Source: Paragyromitra xinjiangensis (Eukaryota; Ascomycota; Pezizomycetes; Pezizales; Discinaceae). Taken from it: a stretch of 64,000 nt of DNA. Made by a program: the position numbers and the translations under genes. The stretch spans positions 1,426,001-1,490,000 of the forward strand of contig JBCAMK010000005.1 in NCBI GenBank assembly GCA_038503065.1. Direction: 5' to 3'. Every line of letters starts with the position of its first letter. The stretch's first letter is position 1. This document shows positions 36,664 to 50,471 of this stretch, piece after piece. The notes beneath the pieces are model-generated. The model did no database searches and had not been told where the DNA came from. It was given only the letters and a program-made list of their open reading frames with translations.

Positions 36664-37160
36664 AAGCTGGGAGCATTTGATTGGCTGATATTTTATAGCA
36701 TAAGCATGCCATTCCCCCCGATCTTTGGCAACCACGCCTGGACTCTACGACGTTTGGCGTTTTGTCGTGTGTACCTAGAACGAAATCTTCTTCGCGCGTC
36801 AACAACCAGTTGCCCTTTGAAGCGCACCTTATTATTCTGGTTTTTTTCTTTTTTCTTGCCTCTCCCTCGCTCTCTCACTCTGCTTTTTCTGGTGCTGGCT
36901 CGTTACGGTATGTGCAGTCACAGTATTGTCTCTTGCTTTTTGAAACCACCGAAATCTTCCAGCATCCTGGAAGCTATATCTGACTTTATGATGGCTAAAA
37001 CTAAGATAAACTCGCGTTCTAGGACGACTTGAAATTTGTGCTCACACTCCTTCTATCGCCATTTTTGTCAAACCTAGTAGTTCACGGTTTTGGGCCGCGA
37101 CACACGATTTCATTGCCACAAAACACTATCTTGGGGTATTGAGGAGGAGGATCTACAGCT

Positions 37161-40100
37161 ATGGCGGGCGGAACGCCCCATGTGGATGTCTTTGCCGCAA
37201 GGCTAGGGGATAGCACTCTCGGTTTGTTTCTCGCGCCACGGGATAGGAATTGGAGTATGGCTAACGAGATGGATGGAAGATGCTAAACTCAAGCTTCAAA
37301 TCGCGGGCGAGCTGCGAGACTCGATCGACATCTACACTCACACACCGGCGGACTACACCAGGTTTCTGGCGAAGATGATGCCTGTGTTCACATCTATCCT
37401 TAGTGGACAACCTGTGTTCATATCTACATCCCCCGAACAGGTTTGAAATTGTCACTGGGCTTGAGTGTAGCTGCAATCTCGCTAACCAAGAGGACAGAAA
37501 CTGCGGAACATCACACTAGATACCATCCATCGATTACCATTCCAGCCAGTGGAGGCTCTGGAGCCACACGCTAGCGACCTAATGACTCTTTTGATGAATC
37601 TTGTGAGGACAGAGAACGAGGATAATGCCGTTCTGTGCATGAAGACTATCATTGACTTCCAGCGAAACTATCAAAAGCAACTCGTGGACAAGGTACAACC
37701 ATTTCTAGACCTGATTCAGGAGATGTTCGCGATGATGCCCAAGGCTGCTAAAGAAACTTTCGATAACCCGTCTTCAATTATTGGGGGGACGCCAGGAATG
37801 CCAGGTACTCCAGGTAACACTGGTCAAAATTTCCAAAGTCCTAGGCCAATGTCGCCAATGAATGTTGGTCAAGATCCCACCACAGATGCTCAACAGCCCG
37901 CGAAAATGTTGGTGAAGGGGATGCAGAGCTTTAAAGTGCTGGCAGAATGTCCAATCATTGTTGTAAGCTTGTTTCAGGCACACCGGGGCTGTGTCCACAA
38001 GAACGTGAAAGCTTTCGGGCCATTAATCCAAGATATGCTCAAATTACAAGCGGGACCTCAGGAGGAAGCACATAGGCATTCAAGAGAAAAAGGCGAAGTG
38101 TTCACGGGTGTAAGCCCCAACATAAAGAATAGGGTTGCTTTTGGCGAATTTATAACCGCCCAAGTAAAAGTAAGGATAAAACAGTATTTCCTGCACTAGT
38201 TGGTAGCAAAGGGCTAATACCTTGATATTACAGACGATGAGTTTTTTGGCCTATGTTCTTCGCGTTTACTCTCAACAACTGCAAGATTTTCTACCTCAAT
38301 TGCCGGAAATCGTAGTGAGGTTATTGAAGGATTGTCCTAGGGAGAGGTCTGGTGCAAGAAAGGTATGCTCGACAATCTCCTGGGAATAATTCTCACATCT
38401 TATTGGTTTGGTGACTGATCTATTTTAGGAACTTCTTGTGGCTACTCGGCACATCATAAACTTCAACTTCAGAAAGATTTTTCTGAATAAGATAGACGAA
38501 CTACTTGATGAAAGAGTACTAATAGGAGATGGCCTGACGGTGTATGAGACTATGAGGTATGTTAACTATGCTGAGCTCGATAGCCTAGAAAAAAAAAGTA
38601 ACACTTTTTAGACCACTGGCATACAGCATGCTCGCAGACTTAATACACCATGTTCGTGACTCGTTAGATCGCAACCAGATAAGGAGGACAGTTGAAGTGT
38701 ACACGAAAAATCTACACGATAACTTTCCAGGGACTAGTTTTCAGACAATGAGTGCGAAATTGCTGCTGAACCTGGCGGAATTCATCGCTAAACTGGAAGA
38801 TAAGCAGGAAGGTAAGATATGTTGGGTTGCTTTGCTAAGATTCGAACCAATAATAACTCGGGGTTTGTAGCTCGACACTTCCTGATAATGATACTTGATG
38901 CCATCGCGGAGAAGTTTAAGTCTATGAATAGGCAGTATGATAATGCTGTTAAGCAAAGTAGATCAAATGCACAGACGAAAGAAGAGGGGAATTCTGAGGA
39001 AACTTCAACGGACTTGACTATTTCAGGAAGAAAAGACGCATATGATGAAATCGATATATTCATGGCTACTCCAATCAAGACGTCAAACCCAAGAGAGCGA
39101 GGCGCAGATCCAGTTTCCGGTAAGTACCTAGTCTTAAAGCGCACCCTTTTCGTTTTTGTTTTCGAGTTCGGGTTTTTCTTTCTATTTTCGCTTTGGGAGG
39201 TTGCTGATTAAAAATAATACCAGACAACAAGTTTCTCTTTAAGAATCTCATGAACGGGCTAAAGAGTATGTTGTTTGCACTACGCACCTGTAATCCGCCG
39301 TCAAAGTCAAATGACAATAATCCTCCCAATTGGAGCGAGGTGGCATATGGGTTCAGCGCGGAGGAGGTAAATATCATAATTAAGTTATTCCGAGAAGGTG
39401 CTCGGGTTTTCCGGTATTACGGTGTCGAAAACGAGTCAAAACCATCAGACCCAAACACATCACCTGTGGAATTCCTCACCAATCATTTCATGGTTCCTAG
39501 CGGAAAGGAGGAGAAGGAATTACTAGAGACATTTGCGACAGTATTCCATTGTATCGACCCGGCAACTTTCCATGAAGTATTTCATTCAGAGATTCCTCAT
39601 CTCTACGAAATGATGTTTGATCATACGGCTCTTCTGCATGTACCTCAGTTCTTCTTAGCCAGCGAAGCAACCTCGCCCAGTTTCTGTGGTATGCTTTTGC
39701 AATTTCTGATGGACCATATCGAGGAAGTAGGGACCAGCGATACGAGGAAGTCTCAAATATTGCTCAGGCTTTTTAAGTTGTCTTTTATGGCGGTCACTCT
39801 TTTCTCCAGTCAGAATGAGCAGGTTTTGTTGCCGCACGTCAGTAAGATCGTTCTGAAGTCTATCAGCTTGTCGACCACAGCAGAGGAGCCGATGAATTAC
39901 TTCTTGCTCTTGCGCTCGCTTTTTCGAAGTATCGGTGGGGGAAGATTCGAGCACCTGTATAAGGAGATTCTGCCTCTTTTGGAAGTGCTTCTGGAAGTCT
40001 TGAATACTCTCCTTATTTCTGCAAGGAACATTCAGCAACGGGATTTGTACGTTGAGCTTTGCCTAACTGTTCCGGCTCGTCTTAGCAACCTCCTGCCCCA

Positions 40101-43100
40101 TCTTAGCTTTTTGATGAAACCATTGGTTGTAGCTCTCAGAGCGGGACAAGAACTGGTCAGCCAAGGATTAAGGACACTGGAGTTATGTGTGGACAATCTA
40201 ACGGCAGACTATTTGGATCCAATAATGGCACCTGTTATTGACGATTTGATGGCTGCCTTGTGGGATCACCTGAGGCCACTACCATATAATCATGTTCACA
40301 GTCATACAACTATGCGGATCCTAGGGAAACTTGGCGGTAGAAATCGGCGTTTTTTAACGCATCCTCCCCCGTTGCCCTATAAGCTGTACGCAGACGATGC
40401 ATGCAGCGTCAATATCAAACTTTACGGTGCCCCGGGGGAGCGGGCATTTCCAGTATTATCTGCCGTTGATCTTGCTGTCGAGAGGCTGTACGATATGAAG
40501 CCCCCGAAGACAGATCAAGATAAAGCTACAGACATATTTTACAAACACCAATCTCTGCGGCTGCTTAGTTCTAACTTGAAGCTATTTATTGGGTATGATC
40601 AACTGCCTGAGGATTTTGCGCAGCTGGTCCGAGTACAGGCGAACGATCTTGCAGCAGGGTCAACGGATTTGGCGGCTACGATTATCGTGCCCTCTGACAG
40701 AAACAAGCCGGTTTTCAAGAAACACGATCAAGAGGCCACCCTTCGAAAATTGCTAAGATCTATCATACATGCTGTTTTCATCCCGCAATTGGAGGAAGAA
40801 GCGTCTACGCTGGTATTTGACGTATGTCGGCATTTCACTATCTTGGAATTGGGAAGAGCTGTAGCGGAGATGCGGCAGAAGAAACAGGAATTTGTGGTAA
40901 ACAGCGGAGAGGGGCCAATGCATTTGGATAGCCGAGTTTTGGCAGATGCTATTGCGGATAGTCTGTCCTCCGAACACAGCGCGGTTAGGGAAACGGCAAA
41001 GAAGGCGATGAAGGTGATTTACGATACTGCGGCTACCCTGTTCGGATCGACCGATAATGTACACAAGCTACCTTTCTTCTTTTGGCTAGCAAAGACGTTC
41101 TGTCACTCGTGTTATGAGGAGGAATGGTATCCGAAGTCTGGTGGGACCTTAGGGATTCGGGCTCTTACGGAAGATCTGGATATGGACGAGACATGGATGG
41201 TGGAGCGTCAGCATGAGTTTGTCCGTGCTTTGTTATACGTTATCAAGGACATGCCGCCCGATCTCCCGGCCAGTACGAGAGAATGCGCGCAAACCACGTT
41301 GGATTTGGTTTTGAGGAAATGCAATCGGAATGTGTCAAAAGAGGAGGTCACTGCGATTACTTCTCATCACTCGAAGCGATTCAATCTATGCGCATTGCTT
41401 GTCTGTGAAATCTCAAATCCTAATAAGCATGTCAGGGAAACCGCGCAAACATCTTTTACCACGTTGTCGAATCTTCTAGGAGTAGATATTCATACGCTAA
41501 TGACACCGGTCAAAGAGCGGTTGTTGACCCCTATATTCAATAAGCCCCTTCGTGCGCTTCCGTTCGCAAGCCAGATTGGGTATATTGACGCCATCACTTT
41601 CTGTTTGAGCCTTCAGCCTGCATTCCTGGAGTTCAATGAAGAAATGAATCGTCTTATGATGGAGGCTCTTGCTCTTGCCGATGCAGACGATGACGCACTG
41701 TCAAATAATCGGGTGCCTGAGCATCGGACCACTGAATCAGTTCTCAATCTTCGGGTGGTATGCATCAAATTGCTATCGACGGCTATCACATATCCTGAGT
41801 TTGCATCTCCAGATAAGTCGCACACTAGAGGCAGGATCATCTCCGTATTTTTTAAGTCACTCTATTCAAAATCGCATGAAGTTATTGAAGCTGCCAACTC
41901 TGGATTAAAGGGCGTTCTTGCGCAGACCAACAAGTTGCCCAAGGACTTATTGCAGAATGGCCTTCGTCCAATCTTAATGAATCTTTCGGATCCGAAACGA
42001 TTGAATGTGGCTGGGTTGGAGGGGCTGGCAAGATTGTTGGAGTTGTTGACCAACTATTTCAAGGTCGAGATCGGTAGTAGGCTACTGGATCACCTGAAGA
42101 ATCTGGCGGACCCGAATGTTCTACAGCAGACATCGTTCAAGCTGCTAGAGCAAAACCCTAATATTCGTGTCATTGCGTCAATCTTGAATATCTTTCACCT
42201 CTTGCCTCCCGCGGCTGTCCAATTTCTCGAGGAGATGTTCAAGATCGTGATCGATCTGGAAGAAAAGCTTCGTCGGACACAGCATAGCCCATTTCGTGCA
42301 CCTCTGCTGAAGTTCGTGAACCGGTATCCAGCCGAAACTTGGGCGTTCATCAAGCCCAAGTTGACGGACTTGAGATATGGTAGACTATTTTCACAACTTC
42401 TCGCAGACAATTCTAGTGAGGCTATGAGGAATGTAGTGAGTTTGGATGTTGTAGGACTTTTGGGGGCAACAATAGGGATGGGCAAGTCGGAAGAGGAAGG
42501 ATTTATGGGAGCAGCAATAAATATGGGCGTGGAAGGAAAGCCGGAAGAGGAAGGATTTGTGGCGATGGTTAACGCGGTGAACATTGTTCACTCTATTGCT
42601 AGCCACCGGAGTAGCGCGGACTGGTTGGTGGAGAATCGGGATCTGATGGAAAGACTTTTGAGGGTTAGCGTAGAGATTAGGGGAAGGCTGAAGGAGGTGC
42701 CAGTGCCTATCAGGCTTGGAGTGGATCAGTCTTCGGAGACATTGCAGGACATTTTCATGATCTATCTGACTCATGCGGAGCAAGACTTAGAATTTCTTTT
42801 TCAGGTAAGCATTACTTCATGCTTCTAATGAGGATTTCTAATACTTTTCAGGTCATCGATGCGCGGACATCGAACAAACTCAAAAGGTCAAATGCCCTCA
42901 CACATTACATCTACAAGAAGATAATATGCGAGGGATCGATCGAACATTGGCGGAATGTGATACACAGGTGCTTGGAACTATATACGACGAAGTCCTCCAC
43001 TCAGGAAACGAAAACTTTTGCTTTCCATTATCTGGTTAATCCAATTCTAGCCATGGATGTTCAGCGCGGTTCACAACCTGTCCATGGTCAGAAGCTCGTC

Positions 43101-46100
43101 GATAGGAATATGATTGAGGCTATTCACGCCAAAATTTGGAGACCAAATCTTGGCGATATTGGGGATGATGCTTCTCCGGGATTAGACCACTCGCGGATGG
43201 AGTTGCTTCAAATGTCGGCACTCTTAATTAAGGATCACAACACGATCTTAGCAGAAGCAAGGAAAGATGTGATCAAGTTTGGCTGGAATTACATCAAGTT
43301 GGAGGATATCGTCAACAAACAAGCTGCATACGTCCTTATCGCATTCTTCATTCGTCATTACGACACCCCATCGAAGATAGTAATCCAAATATACGTAGCT
43401 TTACTAAAGGCTCATCAACATGAAGGAAGAGCACTTGTTACACAGGCCTTAGAACTCATTGCTCCGGTACTGAAAAAGCGAGTTCCGAACGTTAGCGATC
43501 CCCGGTATCCAATTTGGGCAAGATGGCCAAGGAGAATCCTGTCGGAAGAGGGCCATAACCAACAACAAATGACAAATATCTTCCAGTTTCTGGTGAGACG
43601 CGGGGAGTTGTTTTATGAGTCAAGAGAACATTTCTTAACCTGGATTGTTACCTCGTTGCCAAAACTTGTCTTGCACCTGCCAAACCCTTCCACGGAAAAC
43701 AAGAAGTTGTCGATCAATTTGATGGTCTTGATCCGTGACTGGGAGAAGCGTCGAGTTACTGAAATGCAGCAGCAGAGCCCCGAGGCCTCACCATCACGGA
43801 AGAGAAAATTCCAACAGATAGCAGCCGATTCTCGATCACCCTCAGCCGGTGGTTCTCAGTCTCTATCGTCAGGAAATACAGAATATGCGGTAGCTCCTCC
43901 GCTTCGCCACCTCGTAGTCAAACACCTTGTTACCTTCATTTGCAGTTTGAATGAGAAATTCTCGGCTAGCGACCTGTGCAGGAAAGCGTTGGGCTTGTTG
44001 GGGGACTTTCTAGGACCAGATTATTGGGGTGATCTTGAAATCGACTTGTTTCCTAAAGTCATGGATCAATTCCTTGTCACAAACGATATCACGGATCAGC
44101 ACTTGCCTGGATTTCTCAACGCGCTCCAGGTTTTGAAAGTCATCTTAGAATTGAAGCCTGATGACTGGGTGATGCAACGCCTTCCGTATCTTCAGAGGGT
44201 TTTGGAGAAATCGCTGAGGTCAGAGCTGGCCGAAGTCCAAGAGAGTCTTCAGCCTGTGCTTGCCCGTGTGCTACAGGCTGTACCAGCAGAAAAAAGGGAA
44301 GGGGAAGAGGAGGAGGAGGACGATCAAAAAGATTCCCCAGCCACAGTATTTACTACTTTGCTCACCACTATCGTTCAAGACAACCTGAACACAAATTTGA
44401 TGTCTAGTGTTAATATCCTCTGGACGTTGTCCCAGAAACGACCTGTCGTCATCGACGATCACATCGCAGCTCTCATGAAGGCGTTCCAGAAGATTGGGAA
44501 AGACCACCTTTCATCCCCCGCAGCCGCGGGTCAGCCCCCTATCATCAATTTGCCAAACACGGCGAAACCAGAACCAAACGTTGGTGGAAATTCACAAGTC
44601 TTTGACGCTGATACAACGGCAAAGCTTCTTAGCAAAGTGATTGATGTAGCAGCCTCCAGGGTATCTGTTTTAGGGGATCAAAGACGGCCGTTTTTGAGTG
44701 TGATGGCGCAGCTGGTGGAAAAGTCACAAAGCACGGAATTATGCACAAAGATTTTAGGTATTGTGAGGGAATGGGTATTTGGGTCCACGGAGTCATTCCC
44801 AACCCTAAAGGAAAAAACTGCGGTTCTGTCGAAGATGCTCTCTTTCGAGTCACGGCCCGACCCTATTCTTTGTAGCAAATTCTTAGATCTTGTCATTGAC
44901 ATTTACGAGGATCCGGTCATCACGAAATCAGAACTTACTGTTCGTCTTGAGCATGCCTTCTTGGTTGGAACACGAGCGAAGGATGTCAATATGCGAAATC
45001 GCTTCCTGCAGATATTTGATAGGAGTCTTTCTAGGACAATCAGCAACCGTATCAGTTTTGTGTTGAGCACCCAGAATTGGGAGACTCTCGCCGATTCGTA
45101 TTGGCTTAATCAGGCCACTCATTTGCTCTTTGGGTCTATAGATATGGAGACCAGGGTCGAGCTTCATCCAGACGATCTCAGGGTTGCAACAGCTTCATCG
45201 ATCTTCTCAACCTATACCGTAGATTCGAAAAAAGATTCTCTCATGCTTGACGACAGATTTGAGGATCTCATGGTGGGTCATCGGAGATTTTGTCAAAGTT
45301 TGGCCGAGGTCAAGGCAGGGGATCTCTTTCACCCGATTGCTCAGCTTCAGCATCTGGACCCAAAGGTTGCTCATCAAATCTGGATTTCCCTATTTCCGTT
45401 ATGTTGGTCTGCATTGGGTAAAGAGGATCGTCAAGATCTTTCCCGCGGCCTCGTTGGGCTCCTTGCTAAAGAGTGGCACCATCGCCAGATGGACAAGCGG
45501 CCTAATGTCATCCAGAGTTTGCTCGAGGGCGCCGAGAAAGCCAAACCTACATTGATGCTTCCTGCTCATATGGTCAAATTCTTGAGTAAGACTTACGATG
45601 CATGGTACACAGCGTTACATCTACTCGAAGAATCCGCCAATTTCCCCCAAATAGATAGTGCTGTTATTCGGGAGAGCAACTGCGATGCGTTAGCTGAAAT
45701 GTATTCCGCAATTCAGGAAGAAGACCTATTCTACGGCCTTTGGAGGCGTCGTGCTGAGTATTTGGAAACGAACGCTGCGGTCTCGTTTGAGCAGAACGGG
45801 ATGTGGGATAAGGCTCAACAAATGTATGAGAATGCTCAGATCAAGGCACGAACTGGCGCTTTGCCGTTCTCAAATTGCGAGTACATGTTGTGGGAGGATC
45901 ACTGGGTACTGTGTGCTCAGAAACTTCAGCAGTGGGAAATCTTGAGTGAGTTTGCGAAGCACGAGAATTACAACGATCTTCTTCTCGAGTGTGGGTGGAG
46001 GTTGCTTGAGAATTGGAATGGGTTGGACGGCGATCGTATGGATCAAACAATCAAATCATTGATGGATGCGCCGACGCCGCGGCGTCTCTTCTTCGCCGCT

Positions 46101-49100
46101 TTTATGGCTCTGCAAAAGGTTCACCAAAAGACAGAAGTGCCCGCTGAGTTTTCAAGGCTGTGCGATGAGGCAATCCAGCTTTCGCTGCGCAAGTGGCATA
46201 ACTTACCTCGGAGAATTACTAATGCTCACATACCACTTCTTCAGGCGTTCCAGCAACTAGTTGAACTTCATGACGCCAGTGTAATCTACAGCAGCTTATC
46301 GACCACAACAGCACAGAACCTAGATGCGAAGTCTCAAGAGCTTAAACTACTCCTTGGCACCTGGAGAGATCGCTTGCCGAACGTTTGGGACGACATCAAT
46401 AGCTGGCATGACTTGGTAACATGGAGGCAGCATATATTCCATTCAATTAATAACACTTATCTGCCACTTCTCCCAGTCCAAGCACAAAGTGCAGGCGGCA
46501 ATAGCAGCAATAATTCGTACGCGTACCGTGGATATCATGAGACTGCCTGGATCATCAATCGTTTTGCCCATGTTGCCCGCAAACACCAACTCCCTGAAGT
46601 GTGTATCAGCCAATTGAGCAAAATCTATACGCTGCCAAATATTGAGATACAAGAGGCTTTCCTCAAACTACGAGAGCAGGCGAAGTGTCATTATCAAAAC
46701 CCTTCGGAGCTCACGCAAGGTCTCGAGGTTATTAATAATACTAATCTTGGCTATTTCGGTGCTCAACAAAAGGCAGAGTTTTATACATTGAAAGGCATGT
46801 TCTTGTCGAAGTTGAAACAGAAGGACGAAGCCAATGAAGCATTTGGCCTGGCTCTTTATCACGATCTGAAGCTCCCAAAGGCCTGGGCTGAATGGGGCTA
46901 CTACAACGATTCATTGTTTAAAGAGAGCCCGCAGGAGATGCATCATGCAGGCAATGCTGTTAGCTGTTATCTTGAGGCAGCTGGCCTTTATAAGAGTGGA
47001 AAGGCAAGAAAACTTTTGGGTCGCGTTCTTTGGCTTCTCAGCTTGGATGATGCAAGCGTTGTGATCTCGTCCGCGTTCGACGCCTACAAAGGGGATACAC
47101 CCGTGTGGTACTGGATCACATATATTCCACAGCTTCTAACCTCACTTTCCCACAAGGAGGCTCGCCTTGCCCGTGGTATCTTGATTAAGATTGCGAAGAA
47201 CTTCCCCCAAGTAAGAAGATTTCTGAAGCAACTTAGGTAGATTAATGTGCTAACTTGTTCATAGGCTCTCTACTTCCTCCTGCGTACTAGTCGCGAAGAC
47301 TACCAAGTCATCAAGAAACAGACCGCTGCGGCAGCTGCGTCAAACCGCGGGAAAGTCGGCTCTCCTATCGTTACACAGGCTGCACCTGCAGCACGCCAAG
47401 GCAGTGTTCCTAATGGTACTGACGCCGGAAGAGCCTCTAGCCCTCAAGGCAATCAAAGCGCACTACCGCAGACAAATAGTTAGTTACACCACCTTTACTT
47501 AATTGATAGCTTGCTGACGCGAAGTGAAGACGCAGGATCACCAACTTCAGCCCCGAACGCCCCGGGTGTGTCATCGCCTGCGCCAGCACCCAGCCCACAG
47601 CCACAAGTCAAGCGTTTACCCTGGGAATATGCTGAGGAAATAATGTCGGTCCTCAAAACAGCATTCCCGCTTCTTGCCCTTTCAATGGAAACGATGGGCG
47701 ATCAAATCCAAAAGTTTTTCAAGTGTCCGCCAGACGAAGATGCATATAGGTTAATCGTAGCACTTTTGAACGACGGTTTGCAGGTAAGAAAAGCTAGTCT
47801 GAACTCTTTAACTGCGGGTGACTTACCTTTCCAGTGGATTGCCCGAATAAACCCATCGCTCGATGATTCAAAGCTTCCTCCTTCCACTGAGTCCAATATC
47901 ACTCGTTTTGCAGAAACAATTCTACCAGCACATATCCGAGTCGCTTTCGAAGCCGATTTTGTCAACGTAAAACCTAATCTCTTCGCATACATTGAGAGGT
48001 TACGAAAATGGAGAGATCGATTTGAAGAAAAGTTGGACCGCCGGCCGCCATATAATAATCTGGAGTCATATAGCCCACACCTCAGCGAATTTAGATTCCA
48101 GAAGTTCGACGATGTCGAGGTTCCCGGCCAGTATTTACTACACAAAGATAATAACAAGGACTTTGTCCGTATTGACAGGTTCCTTCCGCGAGTGGATGTG
48201 GTCCGCGGCTATGGAGTGTGTCACCGACGGTTGAAGCTAAGAGGTCATGATGGCAGTATCCATGCGTTTGCTATCCAGCACCCGGCAGCAAGGCATTGCC
48301 GAAGGGAAGAAAGGATTTTGCAGTTGTTCCGCATCTTCAATGGCGTCTTGAGCCGAAGAAAGGAGAGCAGACGCCGGAATCTTGGATTCCATCTTCCATT
48401 AATGGTTCCCTTGGCGCCTCATATTCGCATCGTCCAAGATGACGCTTCATACATTTCACTGCAAGGAATCTACGAAGACCATTGCCGAAGAACTGGAATG
48501 AGCAAAGACGATCCGTTGATTTTCTCGCTCAAAAAGGTCATTGCTTCTCTAGAACCCAATAAGCCCCCGACGCAAATGGTCAACCCCAATATCAAGCTGG
48601 AGATATTCAATGCGATCCAAGCCAGCAGGGTTCCGAAAAACGTCGCTCTCGAGGTAAGTGCCTTACCTCTTTCACCTCACTTATTAAAGGATTCAACTGA
48701 TTTGTGTTGCAGTTTCTCTCCAAATCGTACCCTTCGTTCACGGAGTTCTTCCTCTTTAGACGCCAATTTTGCTACCAATACGCGGCGTTGACATTTATGA
48801 CCTACGTAATGAGCATGAACAACCGATTCCCGCATAAGATGTTTATTGCCCGAGAAACTGGTAATATCTGGGGCTCCGAATTAATCCCGGCAATGGCATC
48901 AGCAAATCCATTTTTCCACAATGGCGAGAGCGTTCCTTTCCGGTTCACTCCCAATATCCAGGCCTTAATGGGGCCAATTGCCATCGAAGGCATATTCTCT
49001 TGTGCTGTCATGGCCATCGCTCGTTGCCTTACAGAGCCTGAGGTATATTATTCTCCAGATACGCCCTTATAAAATAGTCTTTACTAACTTTCATCCTTAG

Positions 49101-49367
49101 TTTGAGCTTGAACAACACCTTAGTGTGTTTGTGCGTGATGAGATGATCTTCTGGTTCACTCAACAACACCGCTCCGGCCTTGGCGAGCAACAGCTCCGCG
49201 AGAAGGTGCAGGTCAACTCAGAAATCATTGTCAGAAGGGCAACATCTTTAGCACAAGCTGGTCAAGGTAATCTACCGGCCAACCAGACCGTTATCGACCT
49301 CATAAATAAGGCGGCGAATCCACTCAACCTAGCGCAGCTAGACAATCTTTGGATGCCGTATCTGTAG
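37161..49367 (+). CDS. TRA1: Tra1, PIKK-family pseudokinase scaffold of SAGA and NuA4
   Basis: Very large scaffold that receives activators and carries the SAGA and NuA4 histone acetyltransferase complexes to promoters. Fourteen exons: 37161-37221, 37280-37440, 37498-38169, 38234-38362, 38429-38556, 38612-38811, 38871-39119, 39224-42804, 42852-47210, 47265-47478, 47530-47783, 47835-48653, 48713-49042 and 49101-49367, giving 3807 aa, the normal Tra1 size. HEAT repeats fill about residues 1-2650 and the FAT domain about 2650-3180. After a Ser/Pro/Ala-rich linker (about 3190-3275) comes a PI3K-like fold and the C-terminal FATC ending [13 protein letters not shown]. The kinase region lacks a recognisable HRD-type loop and DFG, as expected for Tra1, separating it from ATM, ATR and TOR. 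The first intron acceptor (after GGAAG, 37279) was chosen because it joins ARLGDSTL to [14 protein letters not shown] in phase; a CTAAC branch site precedes it. Oddities: a [13 protein letters not shown] insertion (about residue 160) and an 18-codon tandem duplication near 42480-42570. Confidence 0.95.
42488..42558 (+). repeat. In-frame 54-bp tandem duplication inside TRA1
   Basis: The string CGGAAGAGGAAGGATTT occurs at 42488-42504 and, exactly 54 bases later, at 42542-42558. In protein terms SEEEGFMGA is followed by PEEEGFVAM, each preceded by a MG-containing lead, so an 18-residue unit has been duplicated. It lies in the HEAT-repeat region and does not break the frame. Confidence 0.75.
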
Positions 49368-49973
49368 GCCGTTTAAGAGTGAAAATGAATAAAGGCTGTG
49401 AAATGGAGACTATGCATACTTTTAGGAGTTAGGTGGCGTAATATTATGTTATTTGGTTTTTTCTTTCCTGTTTTTTTTCTTTCTCTAGCAAGATTGGGGG
49501 TCTAGCACGATTGGGGGAACTCAAAGCGATTTTCAATTTTTTCATTCTTTTTTTTACTTATTTTTCTTACTAGGAGAGACTGTCCATTTTCATTTTCTGC
49601 TTTCTCTCATTTATTCTTATAGTCAGATCTGCCGTCTTTCACTTTCCTCCGTTTTTTAGGCATCAAATTGTGCGACTCTATTAAGTTGCGTATTCCTTAT
49701 TAGTAGTTAACGCTCTGGATTTAAAAGTATTGCTATTCTTGCTGTTCGATAAAAGATTCTTATTGTTTGCCTCGTTCCTTTGGCTGAATCGTACGTGACG
49801 ATGGAAAAGAAGAGAGTGAGGAGCCAAAGAAGAAGACCAACACACCACTGGAGAGTAGATGTCCGACCGAGTGATGAGAAATGACTGAAAATGATATGAC
49901 AAAGCAAACCCATATGTAAAGTAGACAAGCGCCCATATCCCCCAGCAAATATATCAACCAACACCGTTTCTAC
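49368..49973. other. Short intergenic between convergent TRA1 and membrane-protein genes
   Basis: Two genes end towards each other here. The stretch is T-rich with long T runs near 49460-49620, consistent with 3' untranslated and termination sequence. No gene was recognised. Confidence 0.45.
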
Positions 49974-50471
49974 TCAAAAAATTCCATACCAAAGACTCGT
50001 CATTGTTCCCACCAGCAACCCAAAGAGCAGCATACCTGTTCCCTTCGGGTTTCTCACGTGTTTGTGGTGCCCCCACCAGAAGGCGCCCATATGGAACAAA
50101 TTGTATACCCCCACTGCCCTCATGATCATCCTCCTGCTCTCCGGGATCTGAGAAAAAAGTCCTTCCAAGCAGAGATACGAAACTAGTGCTTCTCCGGATG
50201 CGATCACTTGGACTAGGATCACGGCACTTGGGGAGGGTCTGCCGCCGAGCTTGATTAGAGACTTTTCCGGCTCGGTAAGGTAGACGTAGGAGGAGCCGGC
50301 CGATATCAGGGAGGTCATGCCGAAGTAGATGTTTAGCGGAGTGAGGGCTGGAATGCGAAAACGGAAGAAAGGACGTGGAGGGTTAGCTTTGCGGGCGCGG
50401 GGAGCGAGGCAGAGTAGACATATTGTGGACTTGCCTGGAAATGTTGCAGCCGCCATGGTGGTGGTTTCCAT
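49974..50471 (-). CDS. Small four-helix membrane protein, unknown family
   Basis: Single-exon gene of 165 aa from ATG at 50471 (a second ATG follows five codons later). After a basic N-terminus (PRARKANPPRPFFRFR), hydrophobic segments appear at about residues 42-62, 82-103, 119-135 and 148-163. A conserved-looking GAFWWGHHKHVRNP loop lies before the last helix, with clustered histidines that could bind metal or heme; this is inference. I do not recognise the family, although small fungal membrane proteins of this length with a similar WWGHHK motif occur. It could be an organelle membrane protein, given the basic start and lack of a cleavable signal. Confidence 0.65.
   Translation of the reverse strand: METTTMAAATFPGKSTICLLCLAPRARKANPPRPFFRFRIPALTPLNIYFGMTSLISAGSSYVYLTEPEKSLIKLGGRPSPSAVILVQVIASGEALVSYLCLEGLFSQIPESRRMIMRAVGVYNLFHMGAFWWGHHKHVRNPKGTGMLLFGLLVGTMTSLWYGIF

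Larger units (their letters stand above)
30540..37160. other. 6.6-kb gene desert with transposon remnants
   Basis: No gene longer than chance frames was found on either strand. Recognisable content: a Tc1-like MITE (33618-33791), a 231-bp MITE (34033-34263), a small tandem repeat (34962-34984), TACATGTA at 36258 and an 18-bp perfect palindrome (36646-36663). The last 300 bases lead into TRA1 and contain CT-rich runs (about 36810-36890). The rest shows frequent stops and no recognisable protein similarity. Confidence 0.5.

Noticed and set aside
37222..37255. A possible 34-nt first intron or frameshift in TRA1
   Set aside because: Using the acceptor after 37279 gives a normal 58-nt intron with a CTAAC branch site and restores the conserved N-terminal sequence, so no frameshift is needed.
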